Below, in pieces: positions 7,102 to 15,712 of a stretch of 64,000 nucleotides of DNA. The notes beneath the pieces are model-generated. The model saw nothing but the letters and a program-made list of their open reading frames with translations. It was not told where the DNA came from and searched no databases. The translations under genes and the position numbers were made by a program. Numbering within the stretch: position 1 is the first letter of the stretch; each line of letters starts with the position of its first letter. The stretch comes from Candidatus Peregrinibacteria bacterium (lineage in GTDB: Bacteria > Patescibacteriota > Gracilibacteria > Peribacterales > Peribacteraceae), in contig JAUSFD010000005.1 in NCBI GenBank assembly GCA_030649955.1, positions 62,001 to 126,000 on the forward strand, given 5' to 3'.

Positions 7102-9498
7102 ATGCCCTCCCCCCTCCGCTCCGTCTACGCCGAGAAGGCCCTGAGCCAGATCCCCCGGCTTCTCACACTGATGGACCGCAATCCCTTCTCGCCCACGTAC
7201 GGCTGCTTCAAGCGGACGTACTGGCTGGATAAGACGGTGGACTTCCCGGATGCCCTCCCGCAGTTCGGCGTCCTCTCCCTCGCTCTCGTCTACAACCATG
7301 AAATGCCCTTCGACCCTGCTCAGAGCAAGCCGGGGAACATCTACCGCGACCAACCGAAGGTGAAGGAGTGGATCATCGCGGGGATGCGCTACTGGACGAC
7401 GCTGCAGCACCGCGACGGATCCTTCGACGAGTTCTACCCCAACGAGCACGGCTGGACAGGGCCCACGGGATTCCTGCTCTACGCCATGCTGAAGAGCTAC
7501 ATGATCCTGCAAGCACGTGGTGAATTCCCTTCAGACTTCCGGGACCAGTTCTTTCGCACGTGTCGCAAGGCCGCGCAGTACATCATCGACTGGGATGAGC
7601 ACGGGGTGCTCGCGAACCACCACGCGATGGCCGTACTCCCCGTGTTCTACGCGCACTACGTGATGGGCGGTGACGATCTGCTCCGTGGCTACGAGAAGAA
7701 GCTCTCCGAATTCCTCTCCTACTGCACCGATGAAGGATGGAGCCTCGAGTACGACGGTGCGGATATCGGCTACCTCTCCGCATCCGTGAGCTTCCTCGGG
7801 AAGGTGTACAAGATCAACCGCGACCCGCGGTTGAAGCAGGTGATGGAGAAGGCCGTGAACTTCCTCAGCTACTTCGTGTACCCGAATGGCTCCTACGCCG
7901 GGAGCATGGGCAGTCGGCAGACGCTGCACTTCTACTCGCACGGGTGCGAGATCCTCGCGCCGGAGATGCCACTCGCAGGCCGGGTTGCCGATGCGCTCCT
8001 CCAGAGCCTCAAGGAAGGGAAGATCGTCCCCGCGGAAATCATGGACGATCGCTACTTCCTCTACCGTATCCCCGAGCATCTCGAGAGCTACATCGACTTC
8101 GGCGAGCGTAGCGGTGATGTGCACCTACCTTACGAAGCGGGGGAATTTGTGAAGGTATTCCCGCTGGGGAGGTTCTACATAGAGAAGCGCGGATCCACAT
8201 ACCTCGTCGCGAACGCTTCGAAGGGCGGTGCCACGAAGGTCTTCAACGCAGAGACGGGGGCTCAACTCCTCTCCGACTGCGGCATTATTGGGAAGACGGA
8301 GGATGGCGAAGTGCTCACCTCGCAGTGGATTGATCCAGACTACACATTCACGAATACGGAGAACGGATTCTCCGTCTCTGGCTCCCTTCACCGCGTCCCC
8401 GCGAACAAGCTCTTCACGCCACTCAAGCTCATCGTCTTCCGCACTTTTCTCCTCCTCTTCGGGTGGAGTTCCACCCTCGCGTACCGCATCAAGGGGCTCA
8501 TTCGCAATCTCCTTATGCTCAAGAGCGGGAAGAGTCCCGTGCTCTTTTACCGAAGTGTGGAATGGGGCGAGGGGTCCATCGCCATCACGGACAAGTTGAA
8601 AATTACGGGACAGGTGCTCTTCGAATCCCTCCAGGTGAGTGACGAGTTCGCAATCCGCTACGTCCCGCAGTCTCGCTACTTCCAGAGTCAGGAACTCTCG
8701 GCGAGAGGGTACCTCCTCTCGAAAGAGCAACTCAAGATCCTCAATGACGAGGGGAAAATCCACCTTGAGCGTACCCTCGATCTCCGGACCGGCCAGGAGA
8801 CCCCTCCCCGCGTCGTCCCGGTCGTCATGGGAACGATGGGGCTCGAGTACAGCGAAGGGAGGAAGGTGAAGCGCTCCCTCACGTACCGCCTCCAGCGCCG
8901 AGCCGATGAGCTCATCCGCGCGATCCGCAGGCACTCCGCGGGAGAGCCCAAGGATCTCCTCGACCTCGGGCCGGCAGAGGGGAAGGTCCTCAGCAAGATC
9001 CAGGATGCGTTCCCGCAGCTACGGTGCACCGGTCTCGAGTACTCCCAGGAGCTCATCGATGTCTGCGAGGATTCGCGCCTCACCATGGTGCAGGGTGATG
9101 CCATGCGCCCCCCCTTCCCCGATGCATCCTTCGACGTCGTCACCGCGAGTGCGCTCATCGAGCATGTCGTTGATCCGCGCGCGATGCTCCGGGAAGTGCG
9201 GCGGCTCCTGCGCCCGGGCGGCATCGTGATCATCACGACGCCCGATCCGTTCTTCGAGCGCATCGCGACGGCCATCGGTCACCTGCCGGAGGAGGACCAT
9301 CAGGAGACGATGACCCTCAGGACCCTCAGCTCGTACTTGCGTGACGCGGGCTTCGATGCTGTGCAGCTCGAGAAGTTCATGGTGAGCCCCTGGGGTATGC
9401 CGGGGGAACTCGGGATTGAGAAATTGCTGAAGCACATACGGCTTGGAGGATTGCTGCTCAATCAGCTGGCGGTGGGGAGGAAGAAACGAGAAGCTTGA
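7102..9498 (+). CDS. alpha-toroid domain fused to SAM methyltransferase
   Basis: A 798-aa protein. Residues about 30-330 are helix-rich with repeated aromatic and glycine motifs (CFKRTYWLDKTVDF, YWTTLQHRDGSFDEFYPN, ANHHAMAVLPVFYA), suggestive of an (alpha/alpha)6 toroid as in polysaccharide lyases and hydrolases. Residues 340-590 are probably beta-rich, as in heparinase II/III-like enzymes. A class I methyltransferase follows from about 615 (LLDLGPAEGKVL, VVTASALIEHVVDP, LLRPGGIVIITTPDP). A role in modifying or cleaving a polysaccharide is inference. Residues 70-78 (PFDPAQSKP) come from a copy of a short CTTCGACNCTGCTCAG repeat. TACCCT lies 9 nt before the ATG. Confidence 0.7.
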   Translation: MPSPLRSVYAEKALSQIPRLLTLMDRNPFSPTYGCFKRTYWLDKTVDFPDALPQFGVLSLALVYNHEMPFDPAQSKPGNIYRDQPKVKEWIIAGMRYWTTLQHRDGSFDEFYPNEHGWTGPTGFLLYAMLKSYMILQARGEFPSDFRDQFFRTCRKAAQYIIDWDEHGVLANHHAMAVLPVFYAHYVMGGDDLLRGYEKKLSEFLSYCTDEGWSLEYDGADIGYLSASVSFLGKVYKINRDPRLKQVMEKAVNFLSYFVYPNGSYAGSMGSRQTLHFYSHGCEILAPEMPLAGRVADALLQSLKEGKIVPAEIMDDRYFLYRIPEHLESYIDFGERSGDVHLPYEAGEFVKVFPLGRFYIEKRGSTYLVANASKGGATKVFNAETGAQLLSDCGIIGKTEDGEVLTSQWIDPDYTFTNTENGFSVSGSLHRVPANKLFTPLKLIVFRTFLLLFGWSSTLAYRIKGLIRNLLMLKSGKSPVLFYRSVEWGEGSIAITDKLKITGQVLFESLQVSDEFAIRYVPQSRYFQSQELSARGYLLSKEQLKILNDEGKIHLERTLDLRTGQETPPRVVPVVMGTMGLEYSEGRKVKRSLTYRLQRRADELIRAIRRHSAGEPKDLLDLGPAEGKVLSKIQDAFPQLRCTGLEYSQELIDVCEDSRLTMVQGDAMRPPFPDASFDVVTASALIEHVVDPRAMLREVRRLLRPGGIVIITTPDPFFERIATAIGHLPEEDHQETMTLRTLSSYLRDAGFDAVQLEKFMVSPWGMPGELGIEKLLKHIRLGGLLLNQLAVGRKKREA

Positions 9499-9505
9499 GT
9501 GCGTA

Positions 9506-9584
9506 TGGGTTTATTCGTTTTCTCGTTGACTAGCTTATTCGAACTGCCGCATAGCGAGTAAACGAGTAAACGAATCAACGGTGA
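9506..9584. repeat. word-repeat inverted element, GTTTATTC octamer family, copy 1
   Basis: Left arm 9509-9544 (GTTTATTCGTTTTCTCGTTG and so on, period 8). Right arm 9553-9581 (CGAGTAAACGAGTAAACG). The two genes around it are convergent. Four more copies lie at about 24204, 36942, 45282 and 50018. Confidence 0.9.
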
Positions 9585-10453
9585 TTCTTCAGGAGGTACC
9601 ATCCTCCGAGGAGGCTCGATGCGAGAATGGAGAGGAACATGAGGAACGAGAGAGAGACCGCGAGCGCTGGCCGTACTCCGAAGGGTGCGAGGAGGACGAG
9701 GAGGGATGCGTCGCGCGTGCCGAGACCCGCTGGGGCGATGGGGAGGAGCGAGAGGATTCCCGTGATGACGAAGGCCGCGATGAGCGGAGGGAGGGGAGTC
9801 GCGATGCCGATACTCCTCGCGAGGGTCACTGCCCAGGCGAAGTACAGCACCCAGCTCAAGAGTGTCGCAAACGTGAGATCGAGGAACGTCCTCGAGAGGA
9901 AGATACGATGGAGGAACGAGAGCGGTGGGATGAAGGTGCGGATCCACCGGAACTTTCGCCAGAAGTGTAGGCTGATTGCACTGATGACGAGAGCGATGAC
10001 CAGGCAGAGGAGGAACCACGTGGTACCGAAGAGCGTGTACGCGGCTGCGATGCCGATGAGTCCCATGGCGATGACATCGAGCAGGCGATCGAGGATGGAG
10101 AGTGCGAGTGCGGTCCATCCATGCATTCCCGCTTCCTTCAAGTACGCGATGCGTCCCAGTTCTCCGATCTTGGCAGGGGTGAGGTTCCCGAGGAATGCGC
10201 CGATCATGTAGATTCGCCACGAGTCCCCGAGAGGGACATGCAGTCCGGCGATCTGCGTGAGGACGTGCCACCTCCACGCCTTCGTGAGGTACGTGCCGAA
10301 GAGTGGCAGCAGGGAGGCGAGCAGAAGCTTGCCATTGCTCGCACGCAGGTGATGCCAAGCTTCCTGCAGGTCGATTCTGCTCAGAATCCACAGGAATAGG
10401 ACCACACCGATGAGCTTGAGGAAGCCCATCCACTTGCGCCGTTCCTGTTTCAT
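9575..10453 (-). CDS. LPG synthase-type integral membrane protein (UPF0104)
   Basis: A 292-aa polytopic protein with about eight membrane helices. It matches the transmembrane domain of lysylphosphatidylglycerol synthase (MprF/AglD-like), without any soluble synthase domain. Characteristic stretches are GTYLTKAWRWHVL, GAFLGNLTPAKIGELGR and APAGLGTRDASLLVLLAPFGV. Family members are thought to move or flip lipids or lipid-linked sugars. The ATG at 10453 (MKQERRKWMGFLKLIG) places a basic segment before the first helix. Confidence 0.85.
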   Translation of the reverse strand: MKQERRKWMGFLKLIGVVLFLWILSRIDLQEAWHHLRASNGKLLLASLLPLFGTYLTKAWRWHVLTQIAGLHVPLGDSWRIYMIGAFLGNLTPAKIGELGRIAYLKEAGMHGWTALALSILDRLLDVIAMGLIGIAAAYTLFGTTWFLLCLVIALVISAISLHFWRKFRWIRTFIPPLSFLHRIFLSRTFLDLTFATLLSWVLYFAWAVTLARSIGIATPLPPLIAAFVITGILSLLPIAPAGLGTRDASLLVLLAPFGVRPALAVSLSFLMFLSILASSLLGGWYLLKNHR

Positions 10454-10501
10454 CAAGAATTGCACTACAATCCGATGGTATCCGTTCTCCAGTACACAGT
10501 C

Positions 10502-12202
10502 ATGCGGACACGACCGTTCCCCCTCGGCTTTCACATTGTCCTTCTCCTCGCCTTCGTGGCGGCAATGGTCGGTGTGTGGTTACTCCCCGTGCTCCTCGCA
10601 GGCGCACCCTACGACATCCCGCCGCTCCTCGCTGTGCGCAACTACGTGGCGACGGGACTCTTCACGATCACCGATGCGCTTGGCAGGTTCCTCGCTCCTC
10701 CCGCTATCGGCACCCTCGGTGTTCCCGTCGCGATGGGGAATCGCCTGAGTGTGTTCCTCTTCAGCGTACTCGGATCAGGATTGCCCTTCACCGATCTCGT
10801 CGGTTGGACAGCACTTACGGCGGTGGTGATGGCTGCTGCGCTCATTCCCTGGTGGTTTGCTGTGTACAGACTCTTCGGTACCCGAGTCGCGTGGGTCGCA
10901 ACTGTCCTGCTCGCCCTCATGCCCATCTACTGGCGCGAGGCGCTGTGGCTCAACCACTACCAGTTCGCGTTCCTCTTCCTCTTCGCAAGCTTTGCTGCCT
11001 TCGTCTGGCTCCGGGAGCGTCATCATCTCCTCGCCCTCGCCGTTGCGGGCGCACTCTTCGGACTCGCTGCCGGTGCGAAGGATGCTTTCCTCGTCTTCAC
11101 TCTCTGGTTCGTCCTCGAGTACGTGTGGCTCTTCCGCCGGAACCTGACGAAGGCTGCACGGGGCATCCTCGTGTTCGGAGTCTGTGCAGGATTCCTGTAC
11201 CTCCTCCCGTACATCGGCGACATCCAGCGCTACGGGTACCCCGTGAACCAGAACCTCGCGATCCTCTGGCCCGGCGCAAAAGAAGTGCAGGAGGACTTCT
11301 ACCTCCACCTCTACCCCGATCCGTACACGTACTTCTTCGACCGCGATCGGTTCGATGCAGAGCTCCTCGCGCGCGTCCCCACGATGTCCACGCTCGAGCG
11401 TCTGCAGATGCAGAAGATCCTCATCAACTTCGATGTTGGCGCACCGGGGTTCTTCACGCAGATCGGGAATGGCTTCTGGCTCTTCCTCGGCTCCCTCTCC
11501 TCGTACTTTCTCCAGGACACGCTCGGGGGCATTGTCCTCTGGCTCTTCATTCTCGCGGGTATCGTCGTCCTCCGTCGTCGCAATGCATTCCTCGCCGGGG
11601 CCCTCGTCGGGCTCCTCCTCGTGAGTGAGTTCATCATCCGCTTCGTGCTCCATTTCTCCCGCGAGCACTTCATGGATGTCGGTTGGGTGCTGGCACTCCT
11701 CGCCGCGATCGGGATCGTGGACATCGCCGATACGCTCGCTCCAGCTTTGAAGCGCCTCTCGGGAACGGCGCTCACCGTCCTCATCACGGTAGTGCTCGCA
11801 CTGCAGCTCCTCCAAGCCAATCGTGTGAAGCTCGCGCGGGAGTACTCGAGGACGATTGTTGCCGACACGGTTGCTGCAGCGGAGGAAATAGCGAAGGTCA
11901 TTCCCGAAGCCATCGTTGCGATGCCACTGCCTCCCATGCGTCTGGAGCAGATTGGGCAGATGAGTGGCAGATCGGTTGTCCTCTTCGATCCGACGACCAT
12001 CGAGCGTTTACTCCAGGAAAAGAAGCTTCCGGAAGCATTCGAGAAGTACGGCGTCACGCACATCGCACGCTTCGAATCCGATCTCTCAACGCAGATGAAG
12101 AGGGCAGTGCCTTCCCTCACCGTCATTCCCGATCGTGATGTTCCGCCATCTGCACCGACGGTGACGCCGTTCCTGCGGTTTATTTTGCATCACATTCGCT
12201 AA
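10502..12202 (+). CDS. GT-C-like polytopic glycosyltransferase
   Basis: A 566-aa membrane protein with about eleven helices, then a soluble C-terminal domain (about 460-566). The layout matches dolichyl/undecaprenyl-phosphate-sugar transferases of the PMT_2/ArnT group, which move a sugar from a lipid carrier to an acceptor outside the membrane. The family call rests on topology and on stretches such as YWREALWLNHYQFAFLFLFA; no catalytic residue can be assigned. I start at ATG 10502, since upstream codons read across the divergent spacer. The stop overlaps the next ATG (TAATG). Confidence 0.65.
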   Translation: MRTRPFPLGFHIVLLLAFVAAMVGVWLLPVLLAGAPYDIPPLLAVRNYVATGLFTITDALGRFLAPPAIGTLGVPVAMGNRLSVFLFSVLGSGLPFTDLVGWTALTAVVMAAALIPWWFAVYRLFGTRVAWVATVLLALMPIYWREALWLNHYQFAFLFLFASFAAFVWLRERHHLLALAVAGALFGLAAGAKDAFLVFTLWFVLEYVWLFRRNLTKAARGILVFGVCAGFLYLLPYIGDIQRYGYPVNQNLAILWPGAKEVQEDFYLHLYPDPYTYFFDRDRFDAELLARVPTMSTLERLQMQKILINFDVGAPGFFTQIGNGFWLFLGSLSSYFLQDTLGGIVLWLFILAGIVVLRRRNAFLAGALVGLLLVSEFIIRFVLHFSREHFMDVGWVLALLAAIGIVDIADTLAPALKRLSGTALTVLITVVLALQLLQANRVKLAREYSRTIVADTVAAAEEIAKVIPEAIVAMPLPPMRLEQIGQMSGRSVVLFDPTTIERLLQEKKLPEAFEKYGVTHIARFESDLSTQMKRAVPSLTVIPDRDVPPSAPTVTPFLRFILHHIR

Positions 12203-12474
12203 TGGCTATGCAGAAACTCAATCCGGTAGCTCTCGGCGGAACCTTCGCTATCATCGATCTCGTGCTGCATCCCCTCTTCCACCTGTGGGTTGCAGTTTCT
12301 CCTCGATCCTATGAGCGCCTTATGAATGTCTTCGTCGCAGGGCTTCATTTGCAGGTCACAGAATTCGATACATCCATCACACACCTAATTCTCGGAACGG
12401 TCCTCGAAGCGGCGGCGTTTGGTGCGCTCGGGTTCGTGGCAGCGTCACTTTACAACTGGCTTCACCGAGCGTGA
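12202..12474 (+). CDS. small two-helix membrane protein
   Basis: A 90-aa protein with two hydrophobic segments (about 9-33 and 60-85), ending AAFGALGFVAASLYNWLHRA. The closing Gly-rich helix and YNW ending recall DUF5676-type proteins, but the match is weak. Its start overlaps the stop of the GT-C gene by one base, so the two are probably co-translated. Confidence 0.65.
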   Translation: MAMQKLNPVALGGTFAIIDLVLHPLFHLWVAVSPRSYERLMNVFVAGLHLQVTEFDTSITHLILGTVLEAAAFGALGFVAASLYNWLHRA

Positions 12475-12571
12475 TTCCATAGGAGGGTACGCATTCTTAG
12501 CGACGCATCTCAATGCCCCGAACGGGCGCTCTGATGGGTGGAAATAATTCAACATACAACGACAACATTCC

Positions 12572-12636
12572 GCAGCAGCGGTTCGAAAACCGCTGCGTCC
12601 CTATGCCGCGATGTCCCTTCGACTCTGCTCAGGGCA
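12572..12636. repeat. hairpin and CTTCGACTCTGCTCAGGGC mini-repeat
   Basis: GCAGCGGTT and AACCGCTGC form a hairpin at about 12573-12596. CCCTTCGACTCTGCTCAGGG follows at about 12613-12632. The second motif also occurs at 35812-35840 and, inside a gene, at 7309-7330. No gene is seen in 12475-12671. Confidence 0.6.
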
Positions 12637-12671
12637 GGTCGAATCGCAGCTACGGTGCGGAATTGGCGTTG

Positions 12672-13892
12672 TTAATTCCCGTAATACCTAAACACATTCT
12701 CCGTCTGTCTCTCCATCGAAAAATGTTCCTCGACGCGCTTTCGTCCTACTTCTCCCATCCTCTTCGCGAGGGCGTCATCCTTCAACAGTTTCAGGAGGGC
12801 TTCTGTGTATCCCTCAACCTTGAGGGGGTTGCGCACAAATCCAGTGATGCCATCGACCACGATCTCGGGCGTGCCGCCGAAGATCGTCCCGACGACGGGC
12901 TTGCCCGCGGACATCGCCTCGATGTTGATGAGGTTGAAGGTATCCAGGCAGAGCGAGGGAGTGGTCACGACATCAACTGATCCGTACGCGGCTGCCATCT
13001 CCTTCTGATTCAGCCAGCCAGCGCATCGGATGTTCGTCGCGAAGAGGTCTTCCGCCTTCGCTTCCGCGATGAGTCCTCCCAAGCGCGCCTTGTCGCCGAG
13101 GACAAGGAGCATGACTTCGGGAATTGTCTCACGGATCGTCCGCAGCGCTGTGAGGAGGGGAGTGGACCCCTTGTCACGGCTCAGCCGCCCGCCGAAGAAG
13201 AGTACCTTCTTGCCGTTGAGGTCGTGCTTCGCCTTGAATGCCGCAATCGCTTCTGATGACGCTTCCCAACTGCCAATATCCGTTCCATTGGGAAGTACTT
13301 CCACGCGTGGAATCCCATGTACATCGAGCGCGCGCTTGAGTGCATGACTCACGGCGAAGACGGTTTTTACATTCCGATCAATGTACCGTCGAATCCGCCT
13401 ATTTCGGAACGGATTCCACTGCAATCCAACCTGTTGAATGTGGTCCAAGAACGTCGTCTCCACTTCCTTCCCTTCGCTCGCGAGGTACCGGTCTGTCATG
13501 AGCCGCGCGTAGTTGAAGCTCATCGCGTCGTGAAGGGTGAGGAAGAGCTTCTCCGTATGCTTCCGGGCAACGCGAAGCCCGTCGTACGTGATGTGCTGGT
13601 GGACGTTGTGCGCATGGATGACATCAGGTTTGACCTTCGCGATTTCCTCATCGAGCATCCGCGAGACGGCTGGCATGTGCAGGCAGTAGTAGTGCCGCAG
13701 CGATTTGCGGTAGGAGACGGGAATGCTCACGACGCGATCCCTGCGCTGGATCGGCTCGCCCGTCTGATGCGTCGTGATGATGGAGACATCATGTCCCGCA
13801 TGCCGCAGTCCCTGATCGAGTGTGTGCACGACCCCCGCGACACTGCTGCCGCCCTCTTCTGGGTAGTCGTCAGTGAGGAAGAGGATCCTCAT
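12672..13892 (-). CDS. family 4 glycosyltransferase (GT-B)
   Basis: A 406-aa retaining glycosyltransferase. The N-terminal Rossmann half shows ILFLTDDYPEEGGSSVAGV and DVIHAHNVHQH. The C-terminal half shows LFFGGRLSRDKGSTPLL, then the nucleotide-sugar site EAMSAGKPVVGTIFGGTPEIV with its EX7E-like glutamates. It adds a sugar in the cytoplasm during glycan assembly; donor and acceptor are unknown. Its ATG overlaps the stop of the deacetylase gene by 4 bp (ATGA), so the two form an operon. Confidence 0.9.
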   Translation of the reverse strand: MRILFLTDDYPEEGGSSVAGVVHTLDQGLRHAGHDVSIITTHQTGEPIQRRDRVVSIPVSYRKSLRHYYCLHMPAVSRMLDEEIAKVKPDVIHAHNVHQHITYDGLRVARKHTEKLFLTLHDAMSFNYARLMTDRYLASEGKEVETTFLDHIQQVGLQWNPFRNRRIRRYIDRNVKTVFAVSHALKRALDVHGIPRVEVLPNGTDIGSWEASSEAIAAFKAKHDLNGKKVLFFGGRLSRDKGSTPLLTALRTIRETIPEVMLLVLGDKARLGGLIAEAKAEDLFATNIRCAGWLNQKEMAAAYGSVDVVTTPSLCLDTFNLINIEAMSAGKPVVGTIFGGTPEIVVDGITGFVRNPLKVEGYTEALLKLLKDDALAKRMGEVGRKRVEEHFSMERQTENVFRYYGN

Positions 13893-14620
13893 GAGCGATG
13901 ATCGGAAATGAGTGCGCTATTCGGGACGTGCGAAACATCCGGGAACGTTCGCACGTACTGCAGAAACGACTCGAGGTGCTCCCACATGGCGAACTTCTCT
14001 ACCTCTGCGCTATGTCCGAACAGGTGGAACCACGGTTCGCCCTGGTCATGGGCTTTCCGGAAGAGCGCTTTCGCGAAGGGCAGCCACCCTCGCAGGGACG
14101 TGAGGGGAATGCCGAGCGCTCGCGCGGAGGGCAGTGCTCTGCGAAGCGGATCGATGACGCGTCGGCTCAGGACGGGACGGAATGGGAATGGGTAGAGATG
14201 GAGCGATGTTGGCAGCATGAAGGGATCACTCCCTCGGAACTTGTACTGCTCCACGGTACGAGCACCTCGATACCCTTCCTCCCGCACAATGGAAGCGACT
14301 GCCGCGTTGTGATCTCCGTATGGGTAGCAGAACATCGTGCAGGGTTTTCCGGTGATCTCCTCGACCCAAGTTTTGCTGTCCCGGATTTCCGTACGTGCCT
14401 GCTCCGGAGAAACTTTCGTGAGCTTCGGGTGTGTCACCGAATGCGCACCGATCTCATGTGTCGCACTCAGTGCGCGGGCTTGCTCCTTGGTGAGCATCTG
14501 CTGTCCATGCTGCGCAACTGGGCAGATGTAGAATGTTCCCTTTGCTCCATGCTCCGTCAGGAGATCACCCAACTGGAGGTCAGAGAAGTAGCCGTCGTCC
14601 CAAGAGGTCGTGAATTTCAT
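13889..14620 (-). CDS. polysaccharide deacetylase (NodB/CE4 family)
   Basis: A 243-aa NodB-homology protein. It has the catalytic-base motif TSWDDGY (TFDDG variant), the metal-binding HSVTHP, and FCYPYGDHN. All the residues for a metal-dependent N- or O-deacetylase are present. No signal peptide is seen, so it probably acts on a cytoplasmic precursor or a nucleotide- or lipid-linked sugar. TATACT lies 9 nt before the ATG. First gene of a two-gene operon with the GT4. Confidence 0.88.
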   Translation of the reverse strand: MKFTTSWDDGYFSDLQLGDLLTEHGAKGTFYICPVAQHGQQMLTKEQARALSATHEIGAHSVTHPKLTKVSPEQARTEIRDSKTWVEEITGKPCTMFCYPYGDHNAAVASIVREEGYRGARTVEQYKFRGSDPFMLPTSLHLYPFPFRPVLSRRVIDPLRRALPSARALGIPLTSLRGWLPFAKALFRKAHDQGEPWFHLFGHSAEVEKFAMWEHLESFLQYVRTFPDVSHVPNSALISDHRS

Positions 14621-14714
14621 TGCAGGGGCAGTATAGAGGTTTCCTCTTCAGAATAACCAAATACCAAGCATCACTGCCAAGGCTCTCTTATACCAACTTG
14701 CAATGAAAACAGCA

Positions 14715-14831
14715 CTAATACGGCGAAAGACTTTTCATGATCCATCCGAACGACGTCAGAGATTGCACGAGCGTGCGATCCTGCTCCAGCCGTTGCAGCG
14801 ATGCGACCATGGCCTTCTCGACGGCGCGCAT
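14715..14831 (-). pseudogene. 38-codon fragment, possible 3' remnant of a longer gene
   Basis: A short frame reads MRAVEKAMVASLQRLEQDRT and then LVQSLTSFGWIMKSLSPY, with good codon use but no promoter. It reads like the helical C-terminus of a glycosyltransferase or methyltransferase. It may be a leftover of a deleted gene. Low certainty. Confidence 0.25.
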
Positions 14832-14861
14832 GCTCGGAAATGTGGCATTCCACATTCCGCG

Positions 14862-15611
14862 CTACTGCTCCTCCCCCATGACCTCCACGCGCAGACGTTC
14901 GTAGATGATCTTCGCCGCCTCCGCGCGGTTCACGGGAGCGTTCGGACGGAAGGTCCCCGTGGGATTCCCACTCTTGTCCTTGTCCCCGGAGATGATCTTC
15001 AGGGCAGCGGCGTACGCGATATCAGATTCGAGGGGGTGGTTCTCCGTATCCTTGAATGGGGCGAAGAGCGGTGGGACCTTGTCGCCGAACGCATCGAAGA
15101 CCACGCTGAGGACCTCGCCCCGCAACGCCGGACGGTTGAGGTCGGGAGCGGACGTCAGCAGACGCACGCCGCGCTGCTCCGCGCAGACGACGAACGGTCG
15201 GGCCCAGTGGCGTTCCGCCTGCGTGAGAGAGGGGGATCCCCTGCACGTCGCGTCGTCCACTTGGGCAGCCTTGAGGGCCATCTTGAGGATTTCCGCGACG
15301 GTCACGGTGTTCCCCGGGCCGAACGCGCCCGTCGGCTTCCCCGCGGCATCCTTGTACCCGGTGACGATTCCCCAGCGAGCAGCGGAGGAGACGTACCGGT
15401 GGAACCAGTCGCCAGAGCCGACATCGTTGAACTTCGTCTCGGAGTCCTCGAGCTTTTCCAGGAGCTCGCTGAGCCCCTCGGGCGAGCTCCGCTCCATTGC
15501 TTCCAGTTCTTCGGCTAATTTCGAGAAAGCCTCGAAGAGCCCGAACGCAGGCGTTACCAGAGTGGTGACGAGTACGCCGCTCACGAGGGCGGTCCACGTG
15601 TGAATGCGCAT
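14862..15611 (-). CDS. secreted S-layer homology (SLH) domain protein
   Basis: A 249-aa exported protein. A signal peptide (about residues 1-25, ending VTPAFG) is followed by a short coiled segment (FEAFSKLAEELEAMERS). Then come SLH-type repeats: FNDVGSGDWFHRYV...GIVTGYKDAAGKPTGAF and FKDTENHPLESDIAYA...GTFRPNAPVNRAEA, with a degenerate one between. SLH domains bind pyruvylated cell-wall polymers and anchor surface proteins. TACGAT lies 7 nt before the ATG at 15611. Confidence 0.85.
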   Translation of the reverse strand: MRIHTWTALVSGVLVTTLVTPAFGLFEAFSKLAEELEAMERSSPEGLSELLEKLEDSETKFNDVGSGDWFHRYVSSAARWGIVTGYKDAAGKPTGAFGPGNTVTVAEILKMALKAAQVDDATCRGSPSLTQAERHWARPFVVCAEQRGVRLLTSAPDLNRPALRGEVLSVVFDAFGDKVPPLFAPFKDTENHPLESDIAYAAALKIISGDKDKSGNPTGTFRPNAPVNRAEAAKIIYERLRVEVMGEEQ

Positions 15612-15659
15612 GGAGCGTATCGTAGCGGAGGACAAAGCCCTGCCTGGAGATCATTGATG

Positions 15660-15688
15660 TTGCTCGTTTTTCCACTTTGGTTTATAAT
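15660..15688 (+). promoter_or_regulatory. sigma70-type promoter
   Basis: TTGCTC (15660-15665), a 17-bp spacer, then a perfect TATAAT (15683-15688). Transcription would start near 15695. The first ATG after that is at 15713, which sets the start of the next gene. Confidence 0.7.
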
Positions 15689-15712
15689 GGAAGGGCAATA
15701 CCAACATCCCCT

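Noticed and set aside
14703-15518. 271-codon plus-strand frame
   Set aside because: It is antisense to the SLH gene, whose signal peptide and SLH motifs are clear.
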